Positions 1 through 8,106 are shown, counted from the stretch's first letter. The stretch is DNA of 14,215 nucleotides from JBECKR01 sp040235415 (GCA_040235415.1 JBECKR010000253.1:1-14215), one strand, 5' to 3'. Program-made: numbers and translations. The notes: generated by a model not told the origin, from the letters alone.

Positions 1-141
1 CGCGGCGTTCACAGTGGCATCCCGCCTCGCGACGCGGCCGACCTGAAACGCCAGGCACTTTCGCACCTGCGAAGCATCCAGAGAACTCCGAATCGGGTCC
101 GCGCTTACTTCGAGCATCCCGCGATCCGGTACGCTGCCTAG
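1..141 (+). CDS. 3' end of an unidentified protein (partial)
   Basis: Frame 1 is open from the window edge to a TAG at 139-141, giving 46 residues ending in HPAIRYAA. About three quarters of the codons end in G or C, as in coding sequence of this genome, which argues that this is the tail of a real gene whose start lies outside the window. The tail is polar and basic (several Arg and His) with no membrane segment. I do not recognise the family. It converges on the methyltransferase gene at 362-1318, so its place in the polysaccharide locus is only positional. It could be a chance open frame, because 46 codons is short. Confidence 0.42.
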   Translation, partial: RGVHSGIPPRDAADLKRQALSHLRSIQRTPNRVRAYFEHPAIRYAA

Positions 142-157
142 GTCAACTACAATGCTG

Positions 158-173
158 CCGGTTCAATAGCCGG
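158..173 (+). terminator. Small stem-loop after the first gene; weak terminator candidate
   Basis: CCGGTT and AGCCGG pair over 6 bp (one G-U wobble) around the loop CAAT, starting 16 bases after the TAG of the upstream gene. No T-run follows, so an intrinsic terminator is doubtful. The rest of 142-361 is a pyrimidine-rich intergenic stretch between two converging genes, and I see nothing else in it. Confidence 0.2.
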
Positions 174-361
174 TCCTCCCGCGCCTGCCCAGCAACGGGA
201 ACATTCGTGCACCCAGGAACCAGAACACGCCGCCTCCCGGATCCAGGTCAGCTTCCAGGCCCTCGGCCGACCTCTCTCCCAAACAGCCGCCTCTCCCCGA
301 ACCCCGACCGTCATGCTCTCCTTGCACCGTTCGCCCTCTGGCTCCCCCTCCGTCTGTTCCT

Positions 362-1318
362 CTAAACGGCGCCTCGGTACAGTTCCACCAACTCCCGACC
401 CGACAGGCTCTTTTCCGACTTTCTCCCAATGAAGTAGCAAGTCGACGCCGCGTCAAGCGCGCCTGGCTTGGCAATTAAGTAATAGTCAACGTACTTTAGA
501 TAGAACGACGTCAAACTCGAAAACACGCGAAGCACAGCCCGCATGCTCTTTGACGTCGAAAAACTCAGTAGAAAGTACCGGAACGACCACGCCAGAGCCA
601 TCCCCGGGCCGCATACCGCGCCGCTCTCAATCTCCTCGAACCTTCTGAACAATCCACGATGTCCAAGGTGAGTAAAGCGAGTGAAATCGTATCGACCCCC
701 GTGCACTTGCTGAATAAAAGGCGTTTCCGAGTAGACCACGCCTCTCTGTTTCAAGACTCGGTAGATTTCTTCACAACACCTAGAAGGATCAACCACGTGC
801 TCCAACACTGCCTGTGTAATGACTCCGTCGAACGATTGATCCTCGAAGGGAATCTCATGTGCGTCGCATATCAACTTGGTTCGTGGGCCATACGAGACGT
901 CACTCTCAATCAACTCTATCGCGCCAGTCCTCGTTAGCGCTTCCATTCCTTCACCGAGAACACTCCCCCCAATTACCAAGACTCGTGGCGAAGCGGTTTC
1001 GCTGAGAAGCACATCGCGGACTCGGACGTAGTTCGACTTACTTTTGATACTTTTGCTGATGGTCGGAAGCACGCGACGTATTGTCCGTCTCACCCTACTA
1101 TTACGTGAGCCGGGAAAAAACGTAGCCTGACGGCGAACGAAATCGTGGATCGCAAACACACTAAAGCGTTCGTCAATGAGTATGGGTACCCCGTCGACAA
1201 CTGGAAATTTGGCGCCGCAATGCCCGGCAACACAATCAAGAGTTCGCCCCGCCGCTCGCAGGCCGAAGTGGCATCTGGGACACCGCAATAGTTTGCGTAC
1301 GTCTTCACTCAGGAGCAT
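362..1318 (-). CDS. Class I SAM-dependent methyltransferase with N-terminal zinc-ribbon-like segment
   Basis: The protein has 318 residues. Residues 1-48 look like a Trm112-type segment: Cys13-x2-Cys16, then Cys29 and Cys34, followed by the typical FPVVDGVPILI stretch. The methyltransferase fold follows: a motif I-like VLVIGGSVLGEG at about 113-124, an acidic strand end ESD at 138-140, then CDAHEIPFEDQSFDGV at about 151-166 and the VLEHVVDP segment at 171-178, which is typical of Methyltransf_11 enzymes. These features indicate SAM-dependent methyl transfer, probably cytoplasmic and, from context, perhaps on a sugar or lipid-linked glycan; the substrate is inferred only. The ATG at 1316-1318 is preferred because the Trm112-like part begins just after it; an in-frame TTG at 1361-1363 would add 15 residues of no evident homology. 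No strong ribosome-binding site is visible. It is last in a minus-strand set after the GT4 and epimerase genes. Confidence 0.85.
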   Translation of the reverse strand: MLLSEDVRKLLRCPRCHFGLRAAGRTLDCVAGHCGAKFPVVDGVPILIDERFSVFAIHDFVRRQATFFPGSRNSRVRRTIRRVLPTISKSIKSKSNYVRVRDVLLSETASPRVLVIGGSVLGEGMEALTRTGAIELIESDVSYGPRTKLICDAHEIPFEDQSFDGVITQAVLEHVVDPSRCCEEIYRVLKQRGVVYSETPFIQQVHGGRYDFTRFTHLGHRGLFRRFEEIESGAVCGPGMALAWSFRYFLLSFSTSKSMRAVLRVFSSLTSFYLKYVDYYLIAKPGALDAASTCYFIGRKSEKSLSGRELVELYRGAV

Positions 1319-1648
1319 CTGTAAACGCCGTATCCCGTTTTTCGCCGACCAGTCTTTCCGCAATATCGATGTCTTCCCATCGTGTCTCTGCCCACCCTCG
1401 CTTTTCCGCCTTTTCGAACTGATTCCCCAGCGAATCGGCGACCGGTCATCTCCGCCGAGGACTGAAACCGATCACGACGCGCACAGATCCGATCCGACAC
1501 CCCGAACGCCGACTGCAGCCTCCCGTCCGGTCGAGCGACTCCCATCATCCAATAGGCCTCCCATACCCGGCGTTGACACCGTGCCTGCCCCCGTCCGCCC
1601 GTCGACTCCACTTCAGATCAAACGCAAGGGCTCTGTCCTCCCCCCTCT
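1319..1648. other. 330-bp intergenic gap between epimerase and methyltransferase genes
   Basis: No frame here carries a recognisable protein. Overlapping open frames on both strands are low-complexity and lack family motifs. The half nearest the epimerase stop is C-rich on the plus strand and so G-rich in the minus-strand transcript. I see no convincing promoter or intrinsic terminator. The gap is unusually long for two same-direction genes of one pathway, so the methyltransferase may have its own promoter here. Confidence 0.4.
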
Positions 1649-2641
1649 CTACGTATCCCGAGCCCCCCTCTTCCCGCCCATGTGCTCCGCGAGTCTCCGA
1701 ATGCCCTCCTCCAGTGAAATCGGCTCCCGTTGGAGCAGTTGCCGCATCTTGGTGACGTCCGGCCGTCTGCGCGTCATGTCCCCTTCCGCGAGCGCCGGGC
1801 CGTGCACAATCGGAGATCCGCTCCTCAACACTCGTACCACCGTCCGAGCAAGTTCAAGCACGCTGATTTCCTCCGCACCACCCACGTTTACAACCTCGTT
1901 CACGTAGCGCCCTCCATCGTGGGCCGCGAGACACGCATCGACGGTATCGTCCACATAGCAGAAAGTTCGGGTCTGGTCACCATCGCCGTACACCGTCAAC
2001 GGTCGGTTCGCCAAGGCGGAACTGACGAAACGCGGCAGTACAAAATCCTCACTTTGATTCGGTCCATATGTGTTAAAAAACCTGAAGACGGTATAGTCCA
2101 ATCCAAACTCACGTTGATACGTTTTAAGATACGCTTCTCCGACATTCTTTACGACGGCATACGGAAGCCTCGAATTAAGCGGCGTCGTCTCCTCGTTCTG
2201 GGGGACTTCGAAAGGTTCCCCGTACACTTCCGAGGATGATGAGTAATACACTCGCTCGACGCCGCAGTTCTTGCATAACTTCAAAATATTCTCGATGCCG
2301 CGTATGTCTTCCAGGACCCAAAGAGGATTCTGCAGTGTCCGCTGCACACCGACGACCGCAGCAAAATGAAATACAAACCGAAAGCGATACGTAAAAAACA
2401 ACGCCGCGATATCCATATAGTCGTTTACGTTACACTTCACGAAACGAAATGTGTTATTGGGCTTCGGAAGTTTTGCGACGCTCCCAGTGAGTAGATTGTC
2501 CGCGACCACGACACAACTCTCTCGACGAGCCGAGAGCTTGTGCACTAAGGCGCTCGCAATGTTCCCCGCTCCCCCGGTAACGAGTATCGTGTTCATTGCC
2601 AGGCCAGTTTTGTTTTCGTGGAGTCCGCTATTCTCAGCCAC
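1649..2641 (-). CDS. NAD-dependent epimerase/dehydratase of the extended SDR family
   Basis: The 330-residue protein has the hallmarks of nucleotide-sugar epimerases/dehydratases: the NAD-binding strand and glycine motif ILVTGGAGNIAS (residues 19-30), the HFAAVVGVQRTLQNP segment at about 92-106, the SSSSEVYG catalytic-serine strand at 134-141, and Tyr161-x3-Lys165 as the catalytic pair. FRFFNTYGPNQ (186-196) and TRTFCYVDD (224-232) are standard substrate-side segments. It probably acts on an NDP-sugar (GalE-like or UDP-glucuronate decarboxylase-like); the exact reaction cannot be read from motifs. The usual third glycine of GxxGxxG is Ala29. The GTG start has GAGG six bases upstream, while the internal ATG at 2594-2596 (the usual start of the family) has no such site, so the GTG is chosen; it adds 15 polar residues. 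The gene lies 124 bp downstream of the GT4 gene. Confidence 0.9.
   Translation of the reverse strand: MAENSGLHENKTGLAMNTILVTGGAGNIASALVHKLSARRESCVVVADNLLTGSVAKLPKPNNTFRFVKCNVNDYMDIAALFFTYRFRFVFHFAAVVGVQRTLQNPLWVLEDIRGIENILKLCKNCGVERVYYSSSSEVYGEPFEVPQNEETTPLNSRLPYAVVKNVGEAYLKTYQREFGLDYTVFRFFNTYGPNQSEDFVLPRFVSSALANRPLTVYGDGDQTRTFCYVDDTVDACLAAHDGGRYVNEVVNVGGAEEISVLELARTVVRVLRSGSPIVHGPALAEGDMTRRRPDVTKMRQLLQREPISLEEGIRRLAEHMGGKRGARDT
1657..1679 (-). other. G-quadruplex motif at the 3' end of the epimerase gene
   Basis: Reading the minus strand, four runs of at least three G (plus-strand C-runs at 1677-1679, 1673-1675, 1663-1668 and 1657-1659) are separated by loops of 1, 4 and 3 bases. A fifth six-G run lies at 1640-1645, just past the stop. 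The motif falls in the last codons (GGKRGARDT), on the sense strand, so it would be present in the mRNA. Confidence 0.45.
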
Positions 2642-2647
2642 GGTTTA

Positions 2648-2651
2648 CCTC
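2648..2651 (-). promoter_or_regulatory. Ribosome-binding site that decides the epimerase start
   Basis: On the minus strand the four bases read GAGG and lie six bases before the GTG at 2641. No comparable site precedes the internal ATG at 2596, where the upstream bases read CTGGCCTGGCA. Confidence 0.5.
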
Positions 2652-2765
2652 GTTTCTATTCTTAGCACGCCAATAGAGTACTTCGCGCCGAAACCTGGAA
2701 CGCTCGTGTTTCGATCGGTCAGGTGCGTGCGTGAATTATTCTGTCGATCTCGGAAATGCTTCTTT

Positions 2766-3920
2766 TCATTCGGATACGAGAAGCCTCCGGTACTCGAGTG
2801 CGAAGGCCGCCCAGAGCGACTCCGGAGAGAATTGCCCGGCGCGTTTTCGCCCTTCTTCACCGTGTCGATTGCGAAGCTCCACGTCGCCCAAATAGCTGCA
2901 CAAAGCGGTCGACAGCGCCGAGGCGTCGCGCGGACGCACCAAGGTTCCGGTCCTCCCGTGCACGACTGAATCGACTACGCCAGTCACCGAGAATCCTACT
3001 ACGGGAACACCTGCGGCTCCTGCCTCGAGGGCCACATTTCCGAACCCCTCGCGTAGAGAAGGAAAAGCCAAGACATCGATCAACTGGTAGAACTCTACTA
3101 CGTTCCGTTGATAGCCGAGCCGTATGATTCTCGGGTGCCGTTGGATCCTCGGAAGGAGGCCCCTCGGTAGCGGATGATGCGCTTCGGTTTGGCCGATTAG
3201 TAGGAGCCAGGCGCGCGGAAACCGCAGAAGAACTGTCTCGAACGCGTCGACCAGGAACTCGACGCCTTTGTCGGGTATCACGCGACCGACGAAGCCAATG
3301 ACGGGGTCGACGGGTCCGATACCGAGCTGAGATCGCCGGGTGGCGCGTTGGATCGTGCCGAGTCGGGCGCGGTCGAACACGGACGCGTCGACTCCGTTCG
3401 CTGACCCTTGCTCGAGAACGGTGATCTTTTCGGCCGGGGCGAGCCCGAGTGCAATATATCGGTATCGAAGGCTATCGCTGACGCTGATGATTCGCGTCGC
3501 GCAGCTCGCTGCGAGACGCTCGGTTAGCGTGAGAATCCTGCGGCTCACGCCGGACGCGGTTTCGAGCCGAAGCGCATGCAGATGGTAGACGCGAGTGCGG
3601 ACCCCGGAGAGGCGTGCGGCCAACATACCTAGGAACCCCGCTTTGGGAGTTCCCGCAGTTACGACGTCTGGTTTGAGCCGACGAAGAAGTAGAACGAGTC
3701 TGGCCAGGCAGAGCAGGTCCTTCGCTGGGGCGATGTCCCGGGCGATCGGAACACCGAAACCGGCCACCGATTCTCGCTCCACAGCCTCATCCAGTTCCAC
3801 TCCGGGGGGACATACCAGCGCCACCTTGAAACCGTGCACTCCCAGGTACTGAAGGTGCCCACGAAGAAAGATGCGGACGACCTGCTCCGGAGCGCTCACG
3901 ATGTACACAATCCGGATCAT
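2766..3920 (-). CDS. Family 4 glycosyltransferase (CapM/PglA-like, GT-B fold)
   Basis: The protein has 384 residues from the chosen ATG, normal for GT4. The N-terminal half holds an acceptor-side Rossmann domain (IRIVYIVSAPEQ at 2-13, KVALVCPPG at 32-40, GTPKAGFLGMLAARLSGV at 90-107). The C-terminal donor domain shows FVGRVIPDKGVEFLVDAF (210-227; Arg213 and Lys218 are the usual diphosphate contacts), LLLIGQ (239-244) and EGFGNVALEAGAAGVPVV (291-308) with the E-x7-E pair Glu291/Glu299. These are hallmarks of retaining GT4 enzymes that build lipid-linked oligosaccharides at the cytoplasmic face of the inner membrane; donor and acceptor are unknown. The frame stays open upstream to another ATG at 4028, but those 36 extra residues are low-complexity and the family fold starts at the second, so 3920 is preferred. 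It is first in the minus-strand group and diverges from the other GT4 gene. Confidence 0.9.
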   Translation of the reverse strand: MIRIVYIVSAPEQVVRIFLRGHLQYLGVHGFKVALVCPPGVELDEAVERESVAGFGVPIARDIAPAKDLLCLARLVLLLRRLKPDVVTAGTPKAGFLGMLAARLSGVRTRVYHLHALRLETASGVSRRILTLTERLAASCATRIISVSDSLRYRYIALGLAPAEKITVLEQGSANGVDASVFDRARLGTIQRATRRSQLGIGPVDPVIGFVGRVIPDKGVEFLVDAFETVLLRFPRAWLLLIGQTEAHHPLPRGLLPRIQRHPRIIRLGYQRNVVEFYQLIDVLAFPSLREGFGNVALEAGAAGVPVVGFSVTGVVDSVVHGRTGTLVRPRDASALSTALCSYLGDVELRNRHGEEGRKRAGQFSPESLWAAFALEYRRLLVSE

Positions 3921-4320
3921 CTCTACGTCGTCTCTCTCCGCAGTTTCCGAGCACGAGCGCCAGCGTTGCGCCCCCGAGGGATCGATCCCCAGCTTCGTAG
4001 GACCCTCCGACGCTCCCAGCTTCCCCATTAGACGTCCAGTTTACACCTCTCTCCGGTACCACTGGCGTCAACGAAACGTAGTACGAGTCCCCACTCGGCA
4101 GCCCATTCCGTCTCCGCCGGCCTCATCCCGACACAACCCTCAAGCGGTCTCTCTGCGCTTGACTGAATGCGTTGTCGGTGAGACAGTAGGCCACCTGAGG
4201 CTGCGCCGTTTACGTCCGACGTCCTTCGAAAGCAAGTCACTCGCTTCGTATCATTGGCTTAGCTTCCTAGTCCGGCTTCAGAACTTTTCGGGGGGCGGAT
4301 CATTCGACCGCAGGTTCCAC
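3921..4320. other. 400-bp divergent intergenic region between two glycosyltransferase genes
   Basis: Both neighbouring genes read away from this stretch, so it should hold their promoters. On the minus strand a TAAACT hexamer (plus 4039-4044) resembles a -10 box, with TTGACG (plus 4066-4071) upstream, but the spacing is 21 bp, longer than the usual 16-18. On the plus strand TATCAT at 4249-4254 resembles a -10 box but has no -35 partner. Open frames through the region are extensions of the flanking genes without conserved sequence. Confidence 0.35.
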
Positions 4321-5484
4321 TTGAATCTCCTGTTCGTAACAGATAACTCCTTCTATCGGACAGCCTGCGGTGTCTTCGATTCGAGTTGCTACGGCCAGGA
4401 GTTCTTCGCGGATTACAGGGCCGTATTCGAAAGCGTCTCGGTCGCGGCACGCATCCGCTATCAGAATCCGCCAGATGGGGCGGCACGCGCCGACTCGCCA
4501 CGGGTCGCCTTCATTGATCTTCGAGACGTTCATCGCGCCCGTTGGGCCCTCGCCCCGATGTCCCTCTACTGTCAGGCACTTCCTTCTGCCGTTCGCTCGA
4601 GCGACGCGCTCTGCGTCAGAATCCCGTCCGTGTCGGGCATCTTCGCCTCCCGCTTGGCACGGCGCTACTCGCGGCCACTGATGTTCGAACACATTGGCGA
4701 TCCGATACGACAGATCGGTAGTTTCGGACTCGCTGCGCGCCTCTTCAGCTACTACCTCGCCGCCTCGACCACGCGGATCATCCGACAGGCTGTGGTCGGG
4801 AGTTACGTCAGCCGTCAACACTTGCAGGAGCGCTATCCGCCCCGGCCCCATACCGTCACGGACAGTATTTCCAGTATTCGACTCCCCGAAGCGGCGATCC
4901 AGCCGCCGAAAACTTTCAATTCCCCTCCGATCCCACTCCGCATTGTCCTGACCGCATCTCTTCTTCCCTACAAAGACCATGACACTCTCTTGAGAGGCTT
5001 CAGCCTTACGCTGCGTGCTGGGCTTCGTGCCGAACTCCATCTCCTCGGAGACGGCCCACTGCGATCCACTCTTATGGCCCTTGCGACTTCCCTAGGCTGC
5101 TCATCCGCCGTCTTCTTTCACGGCCACATAACCGACCGGAACACTATCTTCAACCGACTCCGAGCTTCCGATCTGTTCGTGATGCCATCTATCGGCGAGG
5201 GACTTCCACGCGCCATGATTGAAGCCATGGCCGCCGGGATCCCTGCAGTCGGGAGCGATACACCCGCCCTTCGTGAGATTCTCCCCGCCTCACAACGGTT
5301 CCGAGTACGCGATCCCGATGGCCTAGCTCAAGTTCTTTTGCGCGCAGCTCGAGAACCCGAACTCCTCACCACATGGGCTGCGCTTGGTTACGAAACCGCC
5401 CGCCAATTTTCCGATACCGTGTTGTCTCCCAAGCGAAGAAAGCTACTCGCGATATTGAAGAACAAGGCTCGCGCGGACTCCTAA
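4321..5484 (+). CDS. Family 4 glycosyltransferase, second in the locus
   Basis: The frame from the TTG at 4321 gives 387 residues, the usual GT4 length. The first strand NLLFVTDNSF (2-11) and the CVRIPSVSG segment (98-106) fit the N-terminal domain. The donor domain carries RIVLTASLLPYKDHDTLLRGF (about 207-227), ELHLLGDGPLR (238-248) and the E-x7-E segment EGLPRAMIEAMAAGIP (293-308) with Glu293/Glu301. The position that is often Arg in the GRL-x-x-x-KG motif is Ser213, while Lys218 is kept. Predicted role: transfer of one sugar to the lipid-linked repeat unit; the specificity is unknown. The open frame runs about 450 bases further upstream, but those residues lack family sequence and overlap the opposite gene. 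No ATG lies near the fold start; an AGG six bases before the TTG supports it weakly. The flippase gene follows 376 bp downstream. Confidence 0.86.
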   Translation: MNLLFVTDNSFYRTACGVFDSSCYGQEFFADYRAVFESVSVAARIRYQNPPDGAARADSPRVAFIDLRDVHRARWALAPMSLYCQALPSAVRSSDALCVRIPSVSGIFASRLARRYSRPLMFEHIGDPIRQIGSFGLAARLFSYYLAASTTRIIRQAVVGSYVSRQHLQERYPPRPHTVTDSISSIRLPEAAIQPPKTFNSPPIPLRIVLTASLLPYKDHDTLLRGFSLTLRAGLRAELHLLGDGPLRSTLMALATSLGCSSAVFFHGHITDRNTIFNRLRASDLFVMPSIGEGLPRAMIEAMAAGIPAVGSDTPALREILPASQRFRVRDPDGLAQVLLRAAREPELLTTWAALGYETARQFSDTVLSPKRRKLLAILKNKARADS

Positions 5485-5860
5485 TTCAGCGGAGAACCTC
5501 TTCCCCGTGAGGATCCCGCGCGGCGATCTGTTTGTCATGAGGGTGTTTTGCGCGTGAATCACCCAACGTCAAATAAGCCCGTTACGTTCGTGGCCGGTGG
5601 TCAGTTCGCGCCACAGGTGCTTGTCTGCGTCGGCCGAAGGTTCCCGGTTCGCTCCAATTCCGGCAGAGGATTACCCGTCGTTCGTTCAACCTTGCGAGTG
5701 ACGATGCCTGCTTTGCGGCAACGACGTTCCCGTCCAGAACGTTCAGACCGCGAGAGCCCTCGGCGCCTGTTCGCACCGCACGCTCCGCAGACCGCGCGGG
5801 GAGGGCTTTTCAATCCCCAAGTCTAACTCAGGACTCTCTCTTCGCCGCAACTTCTCCTGG
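5485..5860. other. 376-bp stretch between glycosyltransferase and flippase genes
   Basis: Only the right end can be explained. From 5702 the flippase frame is open, and the residues just before its ATG look like true flippase N-terminus. GGGGAGGG at 5798-5805 is the strongest purine-rich ribosome-binding-like sequence in the gap. A 92-codon frame ending at 5826 is Arg-rich and low-complexity and does not look like a protein. I see no clear promoter or terminator. Confidence 0.35.
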
Positions 5861-7087
5861 ATGCTCGGCGGAAACGTCGCTTTCGCCGCCTTCCAGTGGC
5901 TCAGTATCATCGGTATTGCTCGTCTAGGAAGTCCCAAATTGCTCGGCGAATACACGCTCGGTCTTGCACTGAGCGCCCCGATTCTGCTATTTGCCAATCT
6001 GCATCTCCGATCGGTTTTGTTCACGGACTCACGATCCCGCTATTCCTTCCGTGACTACTTCGCCCTTCGTTGCATAACCACGACTGCCGCGCTTGCGGCG
6101 ATCCTCGTCGTCCCGTACTTCCTTGGCTACGACCACGGAACCCTCGCGGTCGTGGCGGCCGTCGCGCTCTCGAAAGCGCCGGACTCCTTCAGCGACATCG
6201 TGTACGGGCTACTCCAGAAGCACGAACGCTTCGACATTGTGGGTCAATCGATGTCGATTCGGGGCGCCCTCGGTACTGTCTCGTTACTCCTCGTGCTTCG
6301 GCTGACCGGGAGTGTTGCCGTGGCTGCTCTCGCACTTTGTGTCGTTTGGGCTCTCGTGTTCTTTGCTTTCGACCTCGTCGCAAGCCGAGATTTCCGGCCT
6401 CACCGAGCCGGGCTCTCGGTGCCTCGTCCGATTTTCATGATTAGCACGCTCTCTGCTCTCGTTCGTGTCGCCGCTCCACTCGGGTTCGCTTCAATGCTCG
6501 TTTCCCTCTTGACCAATATCCCGCGCTATTTTATTGAAGGAACGCTGGGCACCGCTGCCTTGGGTGTGTTCGCCGCGCAGTCGTACTTTCTCATCGCAGG
6601 CTCAATGGTCGTGAACTCGCTTGGGCAGACGTTCGCTCCACGAATGGCGAATCTCGTTGCGAAAGGCGAACTCGACGGTTTTCGACTTCTTTTGCGACGT
6701 TTGGTGCGATTCTCCGTGCTACTCGGAATCGTGGGAATCCTCGCCGCATCTCTTTTCGGTCAGCAGGTTCTGGCTCGTCTCTATGGTCCTGAGTATGTTG
6801 ACCGCGCGATCGTGCTCGTTTTGATTATGCTCGCCGCGGCATTTGGTTACCTCGTCAACGCCCTCGGATTCGCGCTCACAGCGTTGCGTCAGTTCCGACC
6901 TCAGCCCTTCGCGTTTGCCGCCATGGTTGCAGCCTCCGCTTCCTCATCCGCTTTGCTTGTCCCGGCGAGGGGGCTCCAGGGCGCAGCGCTGTCCATGTGC
7001 TTCACGAACCTCGTCGGTGTGCTTCTCCTCGCTATCTTGCTGCGGATTCGCTATCCGCGCCGCTCGTCTCCTCCTTCAGAGTACTGA
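5861..7087 (+). CDS. Wzx-like lipopolysaccharide/oligosaccharide flippase
   Basis: This is a very hydrophobic protein of 408 residues from the ATG, with about a dozen predicted membrane segments, the pattern of MATE/MVF-type polysaccharide flippases. The segment SKAPDSFSDIVYGLLQKHERFD (about 104-125) and the later APLGFASMLVSLLTNIPRYFIE stretch are characteristic of Wzx-type exporters that move undecaprenyl-linked repeat units to the periplasmic face. The start is uncertain: the ATG falls inside the first conserved segment, and the in-frame bases before it encode SGLSLRRNFSW, which matches the usual N-terminus of this family. No ATG, GTG or TTG exists in frame between the stop at 5699 and 5861; see findings. 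It converges on the FkbM methyltransferase gene with only 34 bp between them, and no terminator hairpin is seen there. Confidence 0.88.
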   Translation: MLGGNVAFAAFQWLSIIGIARLGSPKLLGEYTLGLALSAPILLFANLHLRSVLFTDSRSRYSFRDYFALRCITTTAALAAILVVPYFLGYDHGTLAVVAAVALSKAPDSFSDIVYGLLQKHERFDIVGQSMSIRGALGTVSLLLVLRLTGSVAVAALALCVVWALVFFAFDLVASRDFRPHRAGLSVPRPIFMISTLSALVRVAAPLGFASMLVSLLTNIPRYFIEGTLGTAALGVFAAQSYFLIAGSMVVNSLGQTFAPRMANLVAKGELDGFRLLLRRLVRFSVLLGIVGILAASLFGQQVLARLYGPEYVDRAIVLVLIMLAAAFGYLVNALGFALTALRQFRPQPFAFAAMVAASASSSALLVPARGLQGAALSMCFTNLVGVLLLAILLRIRYPRRSSPPSEY

Positions 7088-7121
7088 CGTGACCGCCCGC
7101 GACCTCGCCCTTACCGTTCTC

Positions 7122-8084
7122 TCAAACCCGCAGAGCATCCGCAAACATGCGCGTCTTCTCGCGCGGAACGCACGCGTAGTTGTACTCCGTGGCCGAGGCC
7201 GCTAAGCCGATGGCACTTACGGCCTTTGGGCGTTTACCTCGGAGTACGTAGAAATCGTATTGGTGCTTTTTCAATCTCGCGCTCAACTCTTCGCCACGAC
7301 CACCCGGGTGACACTCCAGCACGATCACCGGCCGGTCCTCCTCAATGGTCCGCGCCGCTCCCTCAAGCACATCCAGCTCGAAGCCTTCCACGTCGATCTT
7401 GATGAGGTCGACCTGACCGAAATGCGCCCGAACCCGATCGAGGGTCGTAATCGGAACATCGATGAGACTTCCCGCGAGACCTCGAAACCCCTTTGGGTCC
7501 AAGCTCGCCGAAGTCGGTACCTTTTCGAAGGGCACGTGCAGTCCCGCGCGTCCTTCCCGGTTACCAACTGCGACAGCGAAAGCGCTGATTCGAGCGGTGA
7601 GTCCGTTAACCATCACGTTTTCCAGCAGCCGCTCGTAAACACGCGGAACCGGCTCAAACGCGCCGATGCGCAATCGATGATTGCACATCGCACCGTAGAC
7701 GGAGTAAAAGCCCGTGTTTGCGCCGACGTCGCAGAAAGTGCTGCTTACTATAAACAGCCGTTTCAGAACACTTAGCGTCGCGGCCTCGAATCCTCGATAA
7801 CCACGCCAGTAGAGTCTCCGGCCGATCAGATCCTCACGGGTGGCGCGATATGTAAACCGCACGGTCTCATCGATTATCGAGAATTCACCTTCGACAGGTA
7901 ATCGCATCCAAACTCCCTTCGGCACCGCCGAGTGTTGCGTTAGGAGCCGGATCGCCTCGCGCAACTTGCGGTGACGTGTGAGGGAATAGAGTGCGTCCCT
8001 TACGCGATCTCTGGGTGAACTTCGCACCGTGCGACCCATTGAGCCTGAACGACTAACGTCGTTCTTCAGGGGTGCCCAATGCAT
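7122..8084 (-). CDS. FkbM-family SAM-dependent methyltransferase
   Basis: The 320-residue protein carries the FkbM pattern: FCDVGANTGFYSVYGA (117-132, SAM motif I), IGAFEPVPRVYERLLENVMVN (about 140-160), VAVGNREGRAGLH (171-183), and VDLIKIDVEGFELDVLEGA (225-243), followed by VIVLECHP (253-260). The family methylates hydroxyl groups of sugars and secondary metabolites, so a role in O-methylating the polysaccharide is inferred. The start is ambiguous: the ATG at 8084 is 22 bp after the sugar-transferase stop; an ATG at 8039 has AGG four bases upstream; and a TTG at 8129 would overlap the previous gene. The core domain is unaffected. Same strand as, and probably co-transcribed with, the priming transferase. 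Confidence 0.88.
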   Translation of the reverse strand: MHWAPLKNDVSRSGSMGRTVRSSPRDRVRDALYSLTRHRKLREAIRLLTQHSAVPKGVWMRLPVEGEFSIIDETVRFTYRATREDLIGRRLYWRGYRGFEAATLSVLKRLFIVSSTFCDVGANTGFYSVYGAMCNHRLRIGAFEPVPRVYERLLENVMVNGLTARISAFAVAVGNREGRAGLHVPFEKVPTSASLDPKGFRGLAGSLIDVPITTLDRVRAHFGQVDLIKIDVEGFELDVLEGAARTIEEDRPVIVLECHPGGRGEELSARLKKHQYDFYVLRGKRPKAVSAIGLAASATEYNYACVPREKTRMFADALRV

Positions 8085-8106
8085 CTTCGGTCGGAGGCAG
8101 CGGCCA

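Noticed and set aside
147..474. Two overlapping minus-strand frames near the left edge
   Set aside because: They are Gly/Arg-rich with no motifs, and they overlap the end of the methyltransferase gene in other frames.
3921..4028. N-terminal extension of the minus-strand glycosyltransferase from the ATG at 4028
   Set aside because: The 36 residues are low-complexity and lie before the first strand of the GT-B fold, so the ATG at 3920 is the better start.
4159..4187. TTGACT as a -35 box for the second glycosyltransferase
   Set aside because: The bases 17 positions downstream (GACAGT) do not resemble a -10 box, so the match is probably chance.
5548..5826. 92-codon open frame before the flippase
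   Set aside because: It is Arg-rich with no recognisable motif, and its TTG start lacks a ribosome-binding site.
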